A DNA stretch of 64,000 nucleotides, taken from positions 310,001 through 374,000 of the forward strand of contig RCTD01000008.1 of the NCBI GenBank assembly GCA_014898415.1. Direction: 5' to 3'. Origin of the DNA: Stromatinia cepivora. Its lineage: Eukaryota > Ascomycota > Leotiomycetes > Helotiales > Sclerotiniaceae. A program made the position numbers and the translations under genes. Below, piece after piece: positions 25,194 to 37,019 of the stretch (positions within the stretch are counted from its first letter, which is position 1; each line of letters starts with the position of its first letter). The notes below the pieces were generated by a model. The model did no database searches, had not been told where the DNA came from, and saw nothing but the letters and a program-made list of their open reading frames with translations.

Positions 25194-27368
25194 TCAAAAA
25201 GCAGCACTCGATGGTGTAGTACTACTGCTACCACGTAAATGTGATGAAGAGCCTTTGAAAAGTGATTGCCATACGAATGCTTCTCCCAGAAGCATGTTTA
25301 TATCAGTTTCCGTCCAGTTGCGAGTCGGTAGTGCCTGAAGAAACATCATTATTTCTTGGAAGTCCATTTTCAATAATTTAGAGGACCATTTCACGAGAAA
25401 TGCGAGGCACACATATAAATGAAACTCTGAAAAGCCTTGCTCTTCGGCCTAAAAATTCGCGTTAGTAGTGGAGAGAAAGAGAGTGTTTGCTACTAACCAG
25501 ATAAGTGTCCCACATCCTAATAGTATTCTGAACACTAATCTCTCGCATCAAAAGACAATTCATCCACCGAAAGCTAAATTGTATAAACTCAACGCCTTCT
25601 GCTTGAAGATGCTTTGCTAAGGGTTCATCGATCCTTGCGGTTAAATCCCGGAGTGACGCCACCTGACGTTGAATCCCTGGCTGCGCAAAAATATAATTAT
25701 CCTGAATGCCATCCAAAAGTTTTGTCAAACACCAAAACGAATCTGCTTCAACTGCGTCTAATACTGGTTTGGGAAGTTGCCCTGGGTCCATACCACTTTC
25801 TACGTCCGAATCTGCGATATAGGTAGCTAGGAAAACTTGCCAGAATGGAGTCACAAGATCATTGATGCCTTGCACATAACCACTTGCAGGATGGCGTATT
25901 GCCCATACGTATAGTATTCGTTCTAAGGATCGTTGCGTAGCTTCATAACTGTACAGCTCTAAATGTGGATTAGTTCTTGGCACATCAATACTGATCTGGT
26001 GCCAAATTGCTTCGTCAAGTCCCCTGGCTTTACCAGTCGAGGCAGAACTAGTGCCACCTTTTTCGAAAGCTTGTCGTACCCCATCGAGGTATTCTTTTCG
26101 TTTCCGTTCTAATGTGCCCACACGTCTTTCACTGCTAGTGGGGAGATACCCAAGTAGCAATTGCCATGACATTGCGCGAACTTCTTCTGGTATTCCATTC
26201 CAAGAGGCATCTCGAAGTTCGGTTAAAGGAATAGAGGTAGCTTGTAATATCTTCTTAAATTTATTTATTCTTGTTATCCGAGCCCCGTGTGCTTCGACTT
26301 CTTTTGAAGTAGCATTGGGTGGTACCGGAGGGTGATCTATCAGGTGTAGAGAATTGGCGGGATCTCGAAGTATTTCTTTGTATTGAGGCCGGAGTATCTT
26401 TCCTTCCTTTTTTTTCGCAACTGGGTAACTTGGCGCAGGCCTTTCGATCGCGATATCTGCACTGTTTGACATTCTTCGCGATCCTAACCCCATTGCATTT
26501 GCGCCAAAGCTAGAGCGCCACGGAGAAATATTGCCTTGATCAAGCGTGGTGCCAGCCGACGCACTTTTCAGTCGGCTCTGGTTTTTGCGCTTCTTGCTAG
26601 ATATACTTGGAAGGCCAAAATCGTCTCCATCATCATCCTCGTAGCCATATTCATCCTCTTCTTCTTCTTCGTCATCTGCGGCCCAATCGTTATTTGTATG
26701 CGATATGAAATCTGTATAGGATCTACGAGGTGGGGGTGACAACGTTGCCGGGCCTCGTTGCGGAGGAGTATTGCTTCGATTTTTGTGCGAGGGATTGGAT
26801 GGAGGTGTTCTGGGGCGTGAAGTGTTGGATAATGATCTAAACATATGTTAGCTGGCGTTTCCCAAGACGAAGGCATTGTGAGACGTGCAAGTTATCAAAC
26901 TTCAGTATGTCGGCATGAGAGTATCCAGCGCCCACAACAAGTCCAGATCCCGACTCGCTACTTTGTTTCTTTGGGGATGCATCAGCGCGTCCACTTGCTG
27001 TTCGGGCACGCCAGAAAGGGGATGATGATCTGTTCATGTCAGTCCTTGGTATCTATAATCCGACACCACGGATCGAAGCTTCTGCTAGGCGGGGCGCAAA
27101 GAGATCTCGATTGGGAACGTACTCAGCACGCTCTATAATGCAGGGTTAGATAGATATCAGCCAAGTTAGAAAACTAGAATACGCATAATTGAACATGCAG
27201 AACTCTGCACATGTTTCGAAATAGAAAAGTGTGGGGGGGTCAAACTGACCAACCTGAACCATCTCCTACAATAGTGGCTCGAGTCAGCTAGATAAATAAG
27301 GGAACTTGAACAATGTTATTGCATACCTGTTGAACTGGTTTTTTGTTACCATTCGAAGAAGAGAACAT
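25194..27368 (-). CDS. gyp1: TBC-domain Rab GTPase-activating protein (Gyp1-like)
   Basis: Stimulates GTP hydrolysis on Ypt1/Rab1-type GTPases in Golgi traffic (family knowledge). The main exon ends at 25498 and a 49-bp intron leads to the last exon 25448-25194. The TBC domain has WNGIPEEVRAMSWQLLLGYLP, the arginine finger in ISIDVPRTNP and the glutamine finger in YVQGINDL, so it should be catalytically active. SFWCLTKLLDGIQDNYIFAQPGI and the C-terminal WDTYLAEEQGFSEFH are Gyp1-like. The N-terminus is Pro/Ser-rich with an acidic stretch DDEEEEEDEYGYEDDDGDDFG. The best 5' model starts at 27368 (MFSSSNGNKKPVQQ) and uses two tiny exons (27265-27254 and 27132-27123), then an exon with SSSPFWRARTAS. 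A shorter start at 26844 is possible but would drop that Ser/Arg-rich segment. Confidence 0.9.
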
Positions 27369-27867
27369 CTTCACAGCCCCTCATAGAATAATTTAGATTG
27401 TAATATTTCGTTTTCATTCCTTACAGCATTGCAGTTCTCTTCTGCCATCCAAAATGCATTACTGTACAATGTTGGGTTGTTGTGTTGCGCGGGCTTCAGG
27501 CGGGGAACTCCCCGCTAGCCTTGGAATTCGGTACGCTAAAATATGCTAAGGCGGAACGGACCAGGACGCGCCATTGGGGAAAAGGAACTTGCTCTTCAAA
27601 AGACCTTGAATCTATTCACTCTCACTTGGATTTCCTATACCAATTTCTTTCTGAATCTACTTCTACTACCATTTCAATCTCAAGACAAAAACTCCATCAA
27701 CTTGTCTTAATTCTTCTGAATACTTCCAGTGCTTGCGATCAAAGACAACTGCAACCTTTTCACGAAGCTTCTTTTAACGAGAAGTGAACGAAGCTGCTCA
27801 TCCGTCTACAGATTGACGTTGGGCTGAATCTAATCAAGATATCTCACAAAACATAGATCGATACATC
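27369..27867. other. Divergent promoter region between Rab GAP and hrp1 genes
   Basis: 499 bp between the two start codons. A + frame at 27482-27787 is open but low in coding character and overlaps the likely hrp1 5' leader. Confidence 0.4.
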
Positions 27868-30828
27868 ATGGCTGAAGCCGAAAACTTCGAGGAAGATCTC
27901 TTCGCAGATTTGTATGTACCATCCATCTTACAGTTGCGTTACTTCCCATTATTACTTGGTGGTCGCACATTTATCAACACGTCGCAAAACCTCCAGCTGA
28001 TACATTGCTTTAAGGTATACCGAAGACGATAACGCCGCAAATCCAGTAGAGGCAGCACCCGAACCTACTGCCCAACATTCAGCCCCTGCTACAGAGGTAA
28101 AAGCTGAGGTGAAAGCCGAACAAGATATTGAGCAAAATCCACAAAATGGGGATGGAGATGGAGATCAACAAATGTATAACGGTGAACAAGATATGGATGA
28201 TGAAATAGATTTCAATCTGGGAAGCGGGAATGATAATGGGAATGGCACTGGCTATGATGCTCCTTCAACTAGAGATGAAGCACAGGGACCGGGTATCAAG
28301 GAAGATGGGTAAGATTGCAGAATTTTTCTTTAGCACTGGACCATTACTGTATTTCAAACCTGCAACATGACTGTAGTTACTCTTGAGCTTTGGGCTCAAT
28401 TCAGATCAAGGCATAAGATATGGAGACCATGGATATGATAAAGCTGGGCCTTTGTGGATGGAGGCAGGAGGTAAAGGCAACAATTCTGGAGTTGGGTTCA
28501 GGAATGGGATCAAATGAGCTGAGATGGGCGGATTAAAAATGGGAGCTTTTGGGGGATTAAAATGGCTATGTTATGGGGTATTGAGCGCACGATCCAATGT
28601 TATGTCCTGCTTTGGAATTGGGCATTTACTTTGGACTTGGTTCCCGACAACGGGAACATGGATAGGAAATGGCGATGGAACATGCTCAGAGTCATTTGAT
28701 TTGAGATAATTGGGTATACACCTCATGCATTCGCCACCCACAACAGCAATAGTCAAACCTGCTGCTACTACTACTACATAGCCTATTGTCGAGATAATCT
28801 TCATAGAGCCACAGACACAGATAGGCCATAGCCCATAGCTTCGACGCCAGTACCTAGCATCACGATAGCAAAAGACACGATTGTTTTTGGATATCTTATG
28901 GTGCCATCTGTTCTATCGTTATTGCATGATTCGCAGGCAATTGCTTCGATGGTAATTTGCTTGGGCGTGTGCCTGGCATTGACATATCGTTGGATGTGTC
29001 GAAAGCTCCATCAAATGCCAAATGTGGCCCATTAGAATCCCAACCCACTTTTGCTCTTTCGCTCGCAGCCCAGTTAGATAAGTTCTTCAACAAAATGGAG
29101 GAATGGATATCATCTCACTACTCAAGACATAAAACGGACCCTGGGAAAAAGCATTGATGCAATCTTTGAGAATTTCCAGCACGGGACGACTTCATTGCCT
29201 GTTCTCTTGTCACGATAGTAATTGATAAAAATGGGCAACATGCTAACTCTTTTTACACAGTAAAATGTTCATTGGTGGATTGAATTGGGAGACTACAGAT
29301 CGTAAGATGGCCGAAAACCAATGCTAGGCTTAACCCCCGTATGGCCACTAACTCTTAAAATTTAGAATCATTGAAAGAGTATTTCTCACAATTCGGTGAA
29401 GTACTTGAATGCACTGTTATGAGAGATGGTGCATCTGGTCGATCTCGAGGATTTGGATTCTTGACATTCAAAGATGCCCGGACTGTCAATATTGTCATGG
29501 TTAAGGAACATTACCTTGACGGCAAAATAGTAAGACCCGACCTCAAAACTTTCAATAATTCTTTACGCTCTTATCCTTCAAAATTTCACTTTTTAGCCTC
29601 AATAAACACAAGCTCACATTCAACTTTCAAGATCGATCCCAAACGCGCTATTCCAAGAGACGAGCAAGAACGTACAAGCAAGATTTTCGTTGGTGGTGTC
29701 AGTCAAGATGCTTCCGAGCAAGATTTCAAAGAATACTTCATGCAATTCGGACGAGTTGTCGACGCCACTCTAATGATGGATAAAGATACTGGTAGGCCAC
29801 GAGGATTTGGATTCGTCACATTCGATAGTGAAGCCGCTGTTGAAGCATGCCTGGAGGGCCCGCTCGAAATTCATGGGAAGCCTATCGAAGTCAAGAAAGC
29901 CCAACCTCGAGGCAACATACGGGAGGAGGAAGAAGTCAGAGGTCCACGAGGCAGTCGATTTAAGAAAGGGGGAAACGCCGGTGACGACTTTCAAAATTCT
30001 AATCAACAGCAACAAGGTGGTCAAATGAATGCTCCAGGCGGTATGACTCCCCAATTAATGGCCCAATACTGGCAGCGCATGCAACAGTATTTCGCACTAA
30101 TGCAACAACAAATGGCCATGGGTGGAGGCCGAGGACAAATGCCAGGCGGAATGCCCGGTGGTATGAATCCTGCTATGATGGCCCAAATGGCTCAGATGCA
30201 GCAAATGCAACAAATGCAGCAGCAAATGCAAGGTGGAGGGGGAGCCGGTGCACGCAGTCAAAGCCCTCAAAGTCCATCGGCTGGAATGGCAGCAATGGCC
30301 GGAATGAATCCAGCTATGATGCAACAGATGCAGCAAATGCAACAAATGCAAATGCAGCAAGCAATGGGTGGACAAGCAGGTAACTACGCGGCTGGTGGTG
30401 GTAGTAACCCTGGTGGTCGAATGGGTACACCCGGTTACAATGCATATGAACAAGGGCTTTTCGAGCAACAAAAGTATGAACAACAACAGATGAGACGAGC
30501 TCAGCGCGAGCAATCGCAATACGGCGCTGGCGGTGGCGGATATGGAATGGGCGGAGGTGGAGGTGGGCCGACTTCTTGGGAGGGTATGTACGATGATGTT
30601 CCTCAGCCAGGTACTAGCAGTGGTGGCGGCGGTGGCGGACGTGGTGGATTTGGTGGTGGGAGAGGAGGGCGTGGAGGAAGTGACAGAGGTTCTGCTCCGC
30701 CAGCCGTTGCACCGAATGCGCCTGCTGGTGCGCCAACGGGTCCAAAGAATGCCGGGAAGCCTGGTGCGAACTATAGGGGAGGTGGAAGGGGTGGTAGCAG
30801 AGGTTTCCATCCTTATGCTAGGGGATAA
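27868..30828 (+). CDS. hrp1: Hrp1/Nab4-like two-RRM RNA-binding protein
   Basis: Cleavage-factor-I type RNA-binding protein in pre-mRNA 3'-end formation and mRNA export (family knowledge). Five exons: 27868-27911, 28015-28308, 29261-29301, 29366-29529 and 29632-30828, joined by GT-AG introns in phase. The N-terminus is acidic (MAEAENFEEDLFADL). RRM1 has MFIGGL (RNP2) split from its RNP1, RGFGFLTF, by an intron. RRM2 has IFVGGV and RGFGFVTF. The C-terminus is a long Gln/Met/Gly prion-like region (about 30010-30490) followed by RGG/GGGRG repeats that end FHPYARG. The second intron (28309-29260) is 952 bp, far longer than any other in the window. Start is the only ATG that splices in frame into the acidic exon 2. 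Confidence 0.93.
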
Positions 30829-31979
30829 ACGATGGTTTTTTTTACTTGTTCTTTTGAATGTGGCTGGACCGCGGTGTTTCCAGGGAAAGAGTGTCCAACC
30901 TATACTCAAGTCATCTTCACAGATGAGCTGGGATCCGTCGATGCAGTCACATCCTTTCTATATTTTCAGAATCACACACTCGCATAGCCATCGTACTACT
31001 TTCGGCGACTGCTCTCTCATTTACCTTTCTATCTTGGCCTTTCATTTATCAATTGGAGCTGCGGTGTTAAATGCAAAACGATCCATGGAGTTTTCAGATT
31101 CCCGTAATCATTTCACTTGCAAAACCATTAGCATTGAAAAAATTGAGGTGGGACTAGTATTCCGACATGAACTTTACGTACTTGTATATTAAAAATAGGC
31201 AAATCAATTTAATGGGAACGAAAATTAGTTACTACATGATGCCTAACCTGTATATGCATGTGATCCTCTTCACTTCTTTTCTCCATCCAGGATTACTCTC
31301 AGTTGTTCTCTATAAGTATAATTCGTGCCTTATAATGTTCTAGTGAGTGTATCTCCTTGTCTATCAGCGACAATTAAGCCAAAGTTGGCATCTCATGTTT
31401 GTATTTAACCAGAAGATAATCTATGGGCGAACCTATCACTTAATAGGATTTTATTAAGTTACATGATTTCCAATTGTTCAAATATTCATTCTGTTGGAAG
31501 GCCTCTGGTATGCGTCAGATTTATGATGGAAATTTGATCGACAGTGCTAACGACTTATGTTACACTTTAAGATTTGCCATTGAGAGTTTTCTGAATATCA
31601 ACCTCAAGCATCGCTCGTTCAGCAGTACCTTTCGGGAGGACTGGGAGATGCATCTATGTTGACATACTTATTTTCTCCAAGATTTCTCGTGTCAGAGGGC
31701 CGGGATCCCTGAGGCAATAGGTCTAATACTTTCAAGTAGTGAACTCTTTTAGCTTGAATACCCTTCCTCGCAATATCCCATAATTGATATATAGCATTCT
31801 ACCCCTTCGATACCACTTTCAATTTATATTTTGCGAAATTATTTCAAAAGTTATAAAGTTGATGGTTATTAATGATTCTAATAATGATTGAAAAAATGCT
31901 TATGGAATTTCTGCGACCCCCTTTTATGCCACCAGTACCAAATCTCCTCGCCATTCCCATCTCGACCTCACCTCTACCA
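30829..31979. other. Intergenic region
   Basis: Shared 3' flank of hrp1 (+) and the ankyrin-like gene (-). Frames at 30533-31192 and 31474-31662 are chance or overlap hrp1; no supported gene. Confidence 0.5.
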
Positions 31980-33498
31980 TCAATTATCAAGCACAACACC
32001 GAATGAAAGGGGCTTCAACGCCTCAACTCCTCCTATTATGATGAGAAACTCGGGCGCATCGGGCGCTAGAATTCTACCCGATTGCAAGAGTTTATTCTGC
32101 ATAAGAAGTGATTGCCCACCTGGATCGGCATGTATATGCATGCTACGCCATTTTGGAGCGATATTCTCTCTCGTTTGCATCTCCTTTAGCATCTGGGCCA
32201 TTTGTTTTGGGTCACTCATCTGTTTTGGGCCTCTATGTGCCTTTGTTATCTTCGGCAGGGCCATCTCTTTGACTAGTAGGGCTCTTTCCGCCTGTCACTT
32301 GCCACTACTATTCTCGCTCTTTTTGGAAGAGATGTTATTTCTCCGGGTACTCTCATGATACCCAAAAACCGAGAAATAGTCGGGCTTGTTTCCCAACTTA
32401 TCTAAAGCAGAATCGCCGCATTCGATCAGCTTAGTGACGACCTCGAACCGGGATCGTGTGCATTGCTTATACTCAACCGCATAATGCAGGGGTGTAAATC
32501 CCTTGGAGTCCTGTGCTTCTAGGGAACCTTCCCTGGCTCGCTCGATCAAGTTCAAGATAATCTTCACTGGTAGATTGCGTCGAATGGCCGCATGCAAACA
32601 GTTTTCTGAGCGATCGCTGCATTTCATACCCAGGGCTGTTACAAGAGCATCCTCGACTTGCTCGAGTTGTATTTGTTTTCGCACAAATATGACACGAGTT
32701 TAGCTTTCCCTTTCGAGATTGCTGCGTGCAATGGATTGCTTGTGTTCTCTGTTTCATCCATATCTACTAGAAGCTTTGAGTACTGTTCAGGGTATTTTTT
32801 CATCAGCTTCGAGATGAGCGATTTCATGTAATAATTAGAAGGTTCATTGCAATATGCTAAAACATGTAGGAGATTCTTCTCTCCGTTAACTCGTTGCCCC
32901 AAGTGCTTGGAGTATTTATCAAAAAACTTCGTGCGCTCTGCATTCGTGCCTAATTTGAGGTCTTTTTTCTTGATAGGCTCTAATATCTCATTGAAGGCAG
33001 TCTCAGCAGGACTTGGAGCTCGCGCATCAGAAATTTCGTCGTCCCTCCTCCTCCTCCTCCTCCTCCTCATCCTCGGAGTCGTCTGAATGGTTGGCATTTA
33101 CATTAATTCCAATACCGCCGGTCGACGTCCGCGTCAATGGGCGATTTGTTCCCGCCGGCTCAAATAGTTCTGCAGTCATAAGGTGGGATGAAAATTCTGT
33201 GGAGTTCATGTGGAGTTCAAAATATTGTTGATTTCCAGATAGATTTTTCAGAATTCGAGAAGGTGCAGTAAGACTGAAATCACGCAGTCTCATGTTTCCG
33301 CTCCCAGATCTGCCGCCCCCAATCTGTCGCCGCTCCCATACAAGGGTCATTCTGGGCCGCATGAGAAATGCCGAGTCATCCAATACCGAGCTAAAAAGTA
33401 AGCACGAGCGACAATCTTCATGCAATCTTTCGACGAAAATGCGAAAATCCTAGATAAAAGCTGAAGAAAATTACTGGGTTAATCTTCTTTTTTACCAT
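31980..33498 (-). pseudogene. Ankyrin-repeat protein gene with frameshifts
   Basis: Minus-strand coding segments line up as one ankyrin-type protein. The best start is ATG at 33498 (MVKKKINP), spliced over a short intron into DFRIFVERLHEDCRSCLLF. Ankyrin-like helices follow: NLLHVLAYC, NPLHAAISKGKAKLVSYL, NCLHAAIRRNLP and FTPLHYAVEY. The frame is broken in an acidic (GAG)n run opposite the CTC microsatellite at 33043-33068, and again near 32680. Near 32295 there is a stop, which an intron could skip. After it, 32264-31980 continues in the same frame (ALPKITKAHRGPKQMSDPKQM) with a plausible C-terminus. No GT-AG intron explains the first two shifts. It is either a pseudogene, a sequence error at the microsatellite, or a slippage-prone gene. 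Confidence 0.55.
33043..33068. repeat. CTC/GAG trinucleotide microsatellite
   Basis: Eight consecutive CTC-type units on the + strand (GAG on the coding strand). They encode Glu in one frame and Arg in another, and coincide with the frame break in the ankyrin gene. Confidence 0.85.
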
Positions 33499-34067
33499 AT
33501 CAAGAGCCACTCAACCATGGCATAGCATAGCATAAGCACCACCGGATGATAAAACTGTAAGCAGGCAAGATATCAAGAGCGGGGACGTGCCGAATAATTA
33601 TAATGTCCATCGAGGATGAAGGTGGTTGTTGGTCATGCGAATCTTGACGCCCGTTATTAAAAAAAAATGGAATCAAGAGATCGGGTAAATGTACGGAGTA
33701 AGATACTTCATGCTACTTGAAGAAGGTATCTTTACAAATGTGTCTCCCCATCAGCGAAGAAACAGGTCGAAAATAGCATGACTCTCGATTTCTTTGAATA
33801 GAGCAATGAAGGTTAGAAAAATAAAGAAGAAAAAAGCGTGATTCTCGTATAGTGATATAATATATATGGACTTGGCGGAAAGGTTTGATATTTGATGTTT
33901 AATTAGAGTATGTTTAACACAACGAAATAATTATTTTGAAATTGAAGGAATGGAGAACCCGTTCTCTTCGACACTGCACACAATCCACACTTCATGACCA
34001 TAACTAACTTGTCTTTGCAAATTTGAATCTTCATTGCAGGATGCTTACAATTCGACCCGACATTCAT
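33499..34067. other. Intergenic region
   Basis: Spacer between two minus-strand accessory genes; AT-rich around 33840-33960. No gene seen. Confidence 0.45.
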
Positions 34068-34958
34068 TCATTTCTCTTTGACCACACTTCCCATTTTAGT
34101 AACAAAGGTGATGTCGGTGACCAAGTCCAGGTCAAAATCGCAAAGATTCTTTGCTGCAGTCTCATAATTCATCAATTTATTCGTGGGCCCCAATTTAGGG
34201 TCGAATAAAACAGGATCGTCCTTTGCCTTTGTGCCAAAGACTGTTTCTAAGCCACCCCAAAAGTCCGCCTTGGCCTTAACTTCCACAATACATTTGAAAC
34301 GATCATTGTTCTTCCGCTTCAGTAGGATTCCTACCCGTATTGCCGAAGGTACACATGTTTTTCGGGTGCTGTTCTCTATCAAGCTCCAAGAAGCGCAATT
34401 ATCGGGCCCATAACCGAAGCCCATCAGATCAATAGAGCCGACGACAGTTGTAAAATCAATTACATCAGCAATCGTCTTCTTCTCCCACATAAGCCCCGCA
34501 TTTACTTCCAAGCCTATCGCGCTCCCTCCCACACTCGTATTACCTCCTCCACTGGTTTCCTCATTTTGGGTCGTTTCCACCATTCCGAATCGTCCATCAA
34601 GAGATATTCGCACCACCTCTGGCCGAACTCCATCTGACTTCATACTTGCGAACTTAAATGATATATCGGCGCTAGCTACGCGACGTGAACGTTTTCAAGG
34701 ATCGATTCGTACGAGGGGAATGAGAAGTGTACCATATGTATTGTTATTCTGCTCGAATTTCCCGTGTACTACGTCAACCAATGTGCATTTGACATCAATA
34801 GCCCCCTTCCGGTTGACGATGTTCTGTCTTTGCAATGGATCTGAAGGATCATTCCTGGTGTGAAATCCGCTTTCCTAGTCGCCAATCGGAAACATTTCAA
34901 TGTCAAAAAATGGCAGCTCGGGCTCTTCGAGACTGGAACTTTCAATTTCTGATGCCAT
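34068..34958 (-). pseudogene. Unknown accessory gene with two in-frame stop codons
   Basis: From ATG at 34958 (MASEIESSSLEEPELPFFDIEM) one reading frame runs without any shift to a stop at 34068, about 296 codons. It is interrupted by TAG at 34875-34877 and TGA at 34695-34697. Coding character is continuous before, between and after the stops (for example GAIDVKCTLVDVVHGKFEQ between them; GSIDLMGFGYGPDN and CIVEVKAKADFWGG after). Each stop is one C-to-T change from a sense codon (CAG or CGA). I recognise no named domain. Such a gene beside ankyrin and STAND-type genes fits an accessory allorecognition-like cluster. Only the 191-residue part from 34643 is open on its own. Confidence 0.65.
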
Positions 34959-35324
34959 TCTGTGAGATCGAGATTTTTTATTAGAAATAGCCACTTTGAG
35001 ACAGTTGTGTTGAATTGTTTAAGATAAAAGCTGGAACTCCTCGAAGCCGAGAGGAAACGAATTAGCCCTCACTCCTTCTTGTGAATTGTGCTGCACGAGT
35101 GGCCTTCAATGCCCCTCAATTTTGTTACAGATCCATGTCATTAAGTTGCTCGAGCCTTTAATGCCTCAAACGTCTTCCAGATAGGCAAGTCTCTGATAAT
35201 AGCTCTAGCCGCACCTCTCATTCGCGAAGAAACTTTCTCGCAGGAGACCACAACTCTTGCGATTTATATATGATTTCATCGAATTTACATTGAATAGTTG
35301 AAGAGGTCACTACGAATTTTAGCC
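34959..35324. other. Divergent spacer
   Basis: 366 bp between two accessory genes facing away from each other; no feature seen beyond probable promoters. Confidence 0.4.
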
Positions 35325-37019
35325 ATGTCAGAGCCAGATTTTTCGGTCCACGGTTCAGGCGAAAATGGAGCTGAGATAGGTGTAGCCGCGTTACAAAAGA
35401 AGTTTAGCTTGATGGTCAATGAAGCCTCTTCTAGTACACCTGCGGAATATGAGTACGTTCTCTTAAATATCTAATGGTCATCGCCATTTGCTAAGCATAT
35501 CTCACATAAGTATTGTCGCTGTGCATGGCCTTGGTGGCGATTCTAAACATACATGGGGAAAGCCCCTTGGGGAGGGCACATGGTTCAAAGAGGCATTGTT
35601 TCCAAACACAAACGTGCGGATCATGACCTATAACTATGACCTGGAAGCTACTTCAGCAACTATTTACACCAGAAAAGGAATTCGTGATGAGGCATCAAAG
35701 CTTTTGAAGGATCTTTTGAAATTGAGAGAACCACTTTCATCGGAAAATGTTTGTGTCTACAAAGTTGATGTGCACAAAAGCCGTTGCTTACACATCTAGG
35801 CCGCTTCCGAAGCCGAACCGGACAACGGCCTCGAATCACGGGACAAGAGACGTCCTCTTGTTTTCCTCGGGCATGATTTAGGATTCATAATCATTAAACA
35901 GGTGAGGCTCATTGTTTTTCTTCTCCGCTTGATTTCTAATGGGTGTTACGGTTAAACTAATTGCACACGAGTTCTTCTCTGATTCCGCTCTGACATTACT
36001 ATCAGGCACTACTTCTTGCCGGCTGCGATCTCTCGAATGATGAAAGTATTAGAACATCGACTGTGGCCATGGTATGTGAATTAGGCTATAGCTTTCCACC
36101 AGTTGTAGAAATGCTGATCGATGTTAGGTCTCTTTTAGTTCACCGCATCGACATCGAACATTTGAGGATATGGAAAAATCTGTTGCTAAGCTGCTTTTTA
36201 CAAATGGCAGATCGGATCTCCTGAATTTCATGACCGCTGTGAATAGGCTCTCTCAGGCAATTGTCGGTATCAACAGCTTGTTTATTTATTCTAAAAATAC
36301 TTGTTCAAGTACGAATGATAAACATTTTTTCGACATGGGAGGACCATGTACTGCAAGTAAGTTGAGATTTATAACATCTTTGTTCTTGAAGGACTTCACT
36401 CAATGAACAAAGGTTGATCGGCTGGCTGACTGGGAAGGTATTTGATGAGTTCAAGTCAACAATGAACGTTCCTTTCGAAAGACGCATAGGAATTAACCGC
36501 CAACAAAAAGAGCTTCCTTGTAGCTTGGAAGACTACAACTCAATTAATGGGAGCGTTCTTGATTTCATCTCCTATTCTTCGGACATTACCTCTCCTCTTT
36601 CTCGTTAACAGAAAATTATGCTATAACAAGCGTCCCCTATATACCCCCTTGAAGTAACTGATGGCATTCTTAGCTCAGAGGCCGATTTAGCCTGGATTGG
36701 TGAAGATGCGAGTTTTCAAAAATGGCTGACCGCCAGAAATACGAACATTCTCCATATTCATGGCACTTCCAATGTTTCTAGGTCGACGAAGTTCCTCTTC
36801 CAGTATATTGATTCTCGGAAAGAAATGCCAACTGAAACCTCTGTACTTTATTTCGAGTTCAAGAAGCATGACTCTCGGTATAACAATTTAAAGTCTATGT
36901 TCTACACGTTCTTAACGCAAATAATTAGCCACTACAGCGTGATAGACTCTAGCGTCACTAATGCTGTCGAAAGATTAATGAGATACCAGAGCCGGACAAA
37001 AGAGCTTAGAAATCATTAA
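35325..37019 (+). pseudogene. Truncated alpha/beta-hydrolase plus STAND (NACHT/NB-ARC-like) gene
   Basis: Starts MSEPDFSVHGSGENGAE and splices (donor 35454, acceptor 35510) into DIVAVHGLGGDSKHTWGK, the opening of the hydrolase-like N-domain of fungal NLR/STAND proteins. A later segment, LVFLGHDLGFIIIKQALLLAG, matches the GHDLGG-type motif, but with Phe for the second Gly. VSFSSPHRHRTFEDMEKSVAKLL and a region ending WIGEDASFQKWLTARNTNILHIHGTSNVSRSTKFL correspond to the hydrolase end and the degenerate P-loop. The frame stops at 37019 in an AT-rich tract, before the rest of the NTPase and any repeat domain. Several exon joins (36360-36620) are unclear. I read it as a 3'-truncated, probably non-functional STAND gene. 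Confidence 0.6.

Noticed and set aside
30097..30909. 270-codon minus frame
   Set aside because: Antisense shadow of the hrp1 Gln/Gly-rich region; low-complexity Thr/Ser/Leu/His composition.
34695..34877. Programmed stop-codon readthrough
   Set aside because: Neither stop has the known readthrough context, and similar stops occur in several unrelated accessory genes, so decay is simpler.
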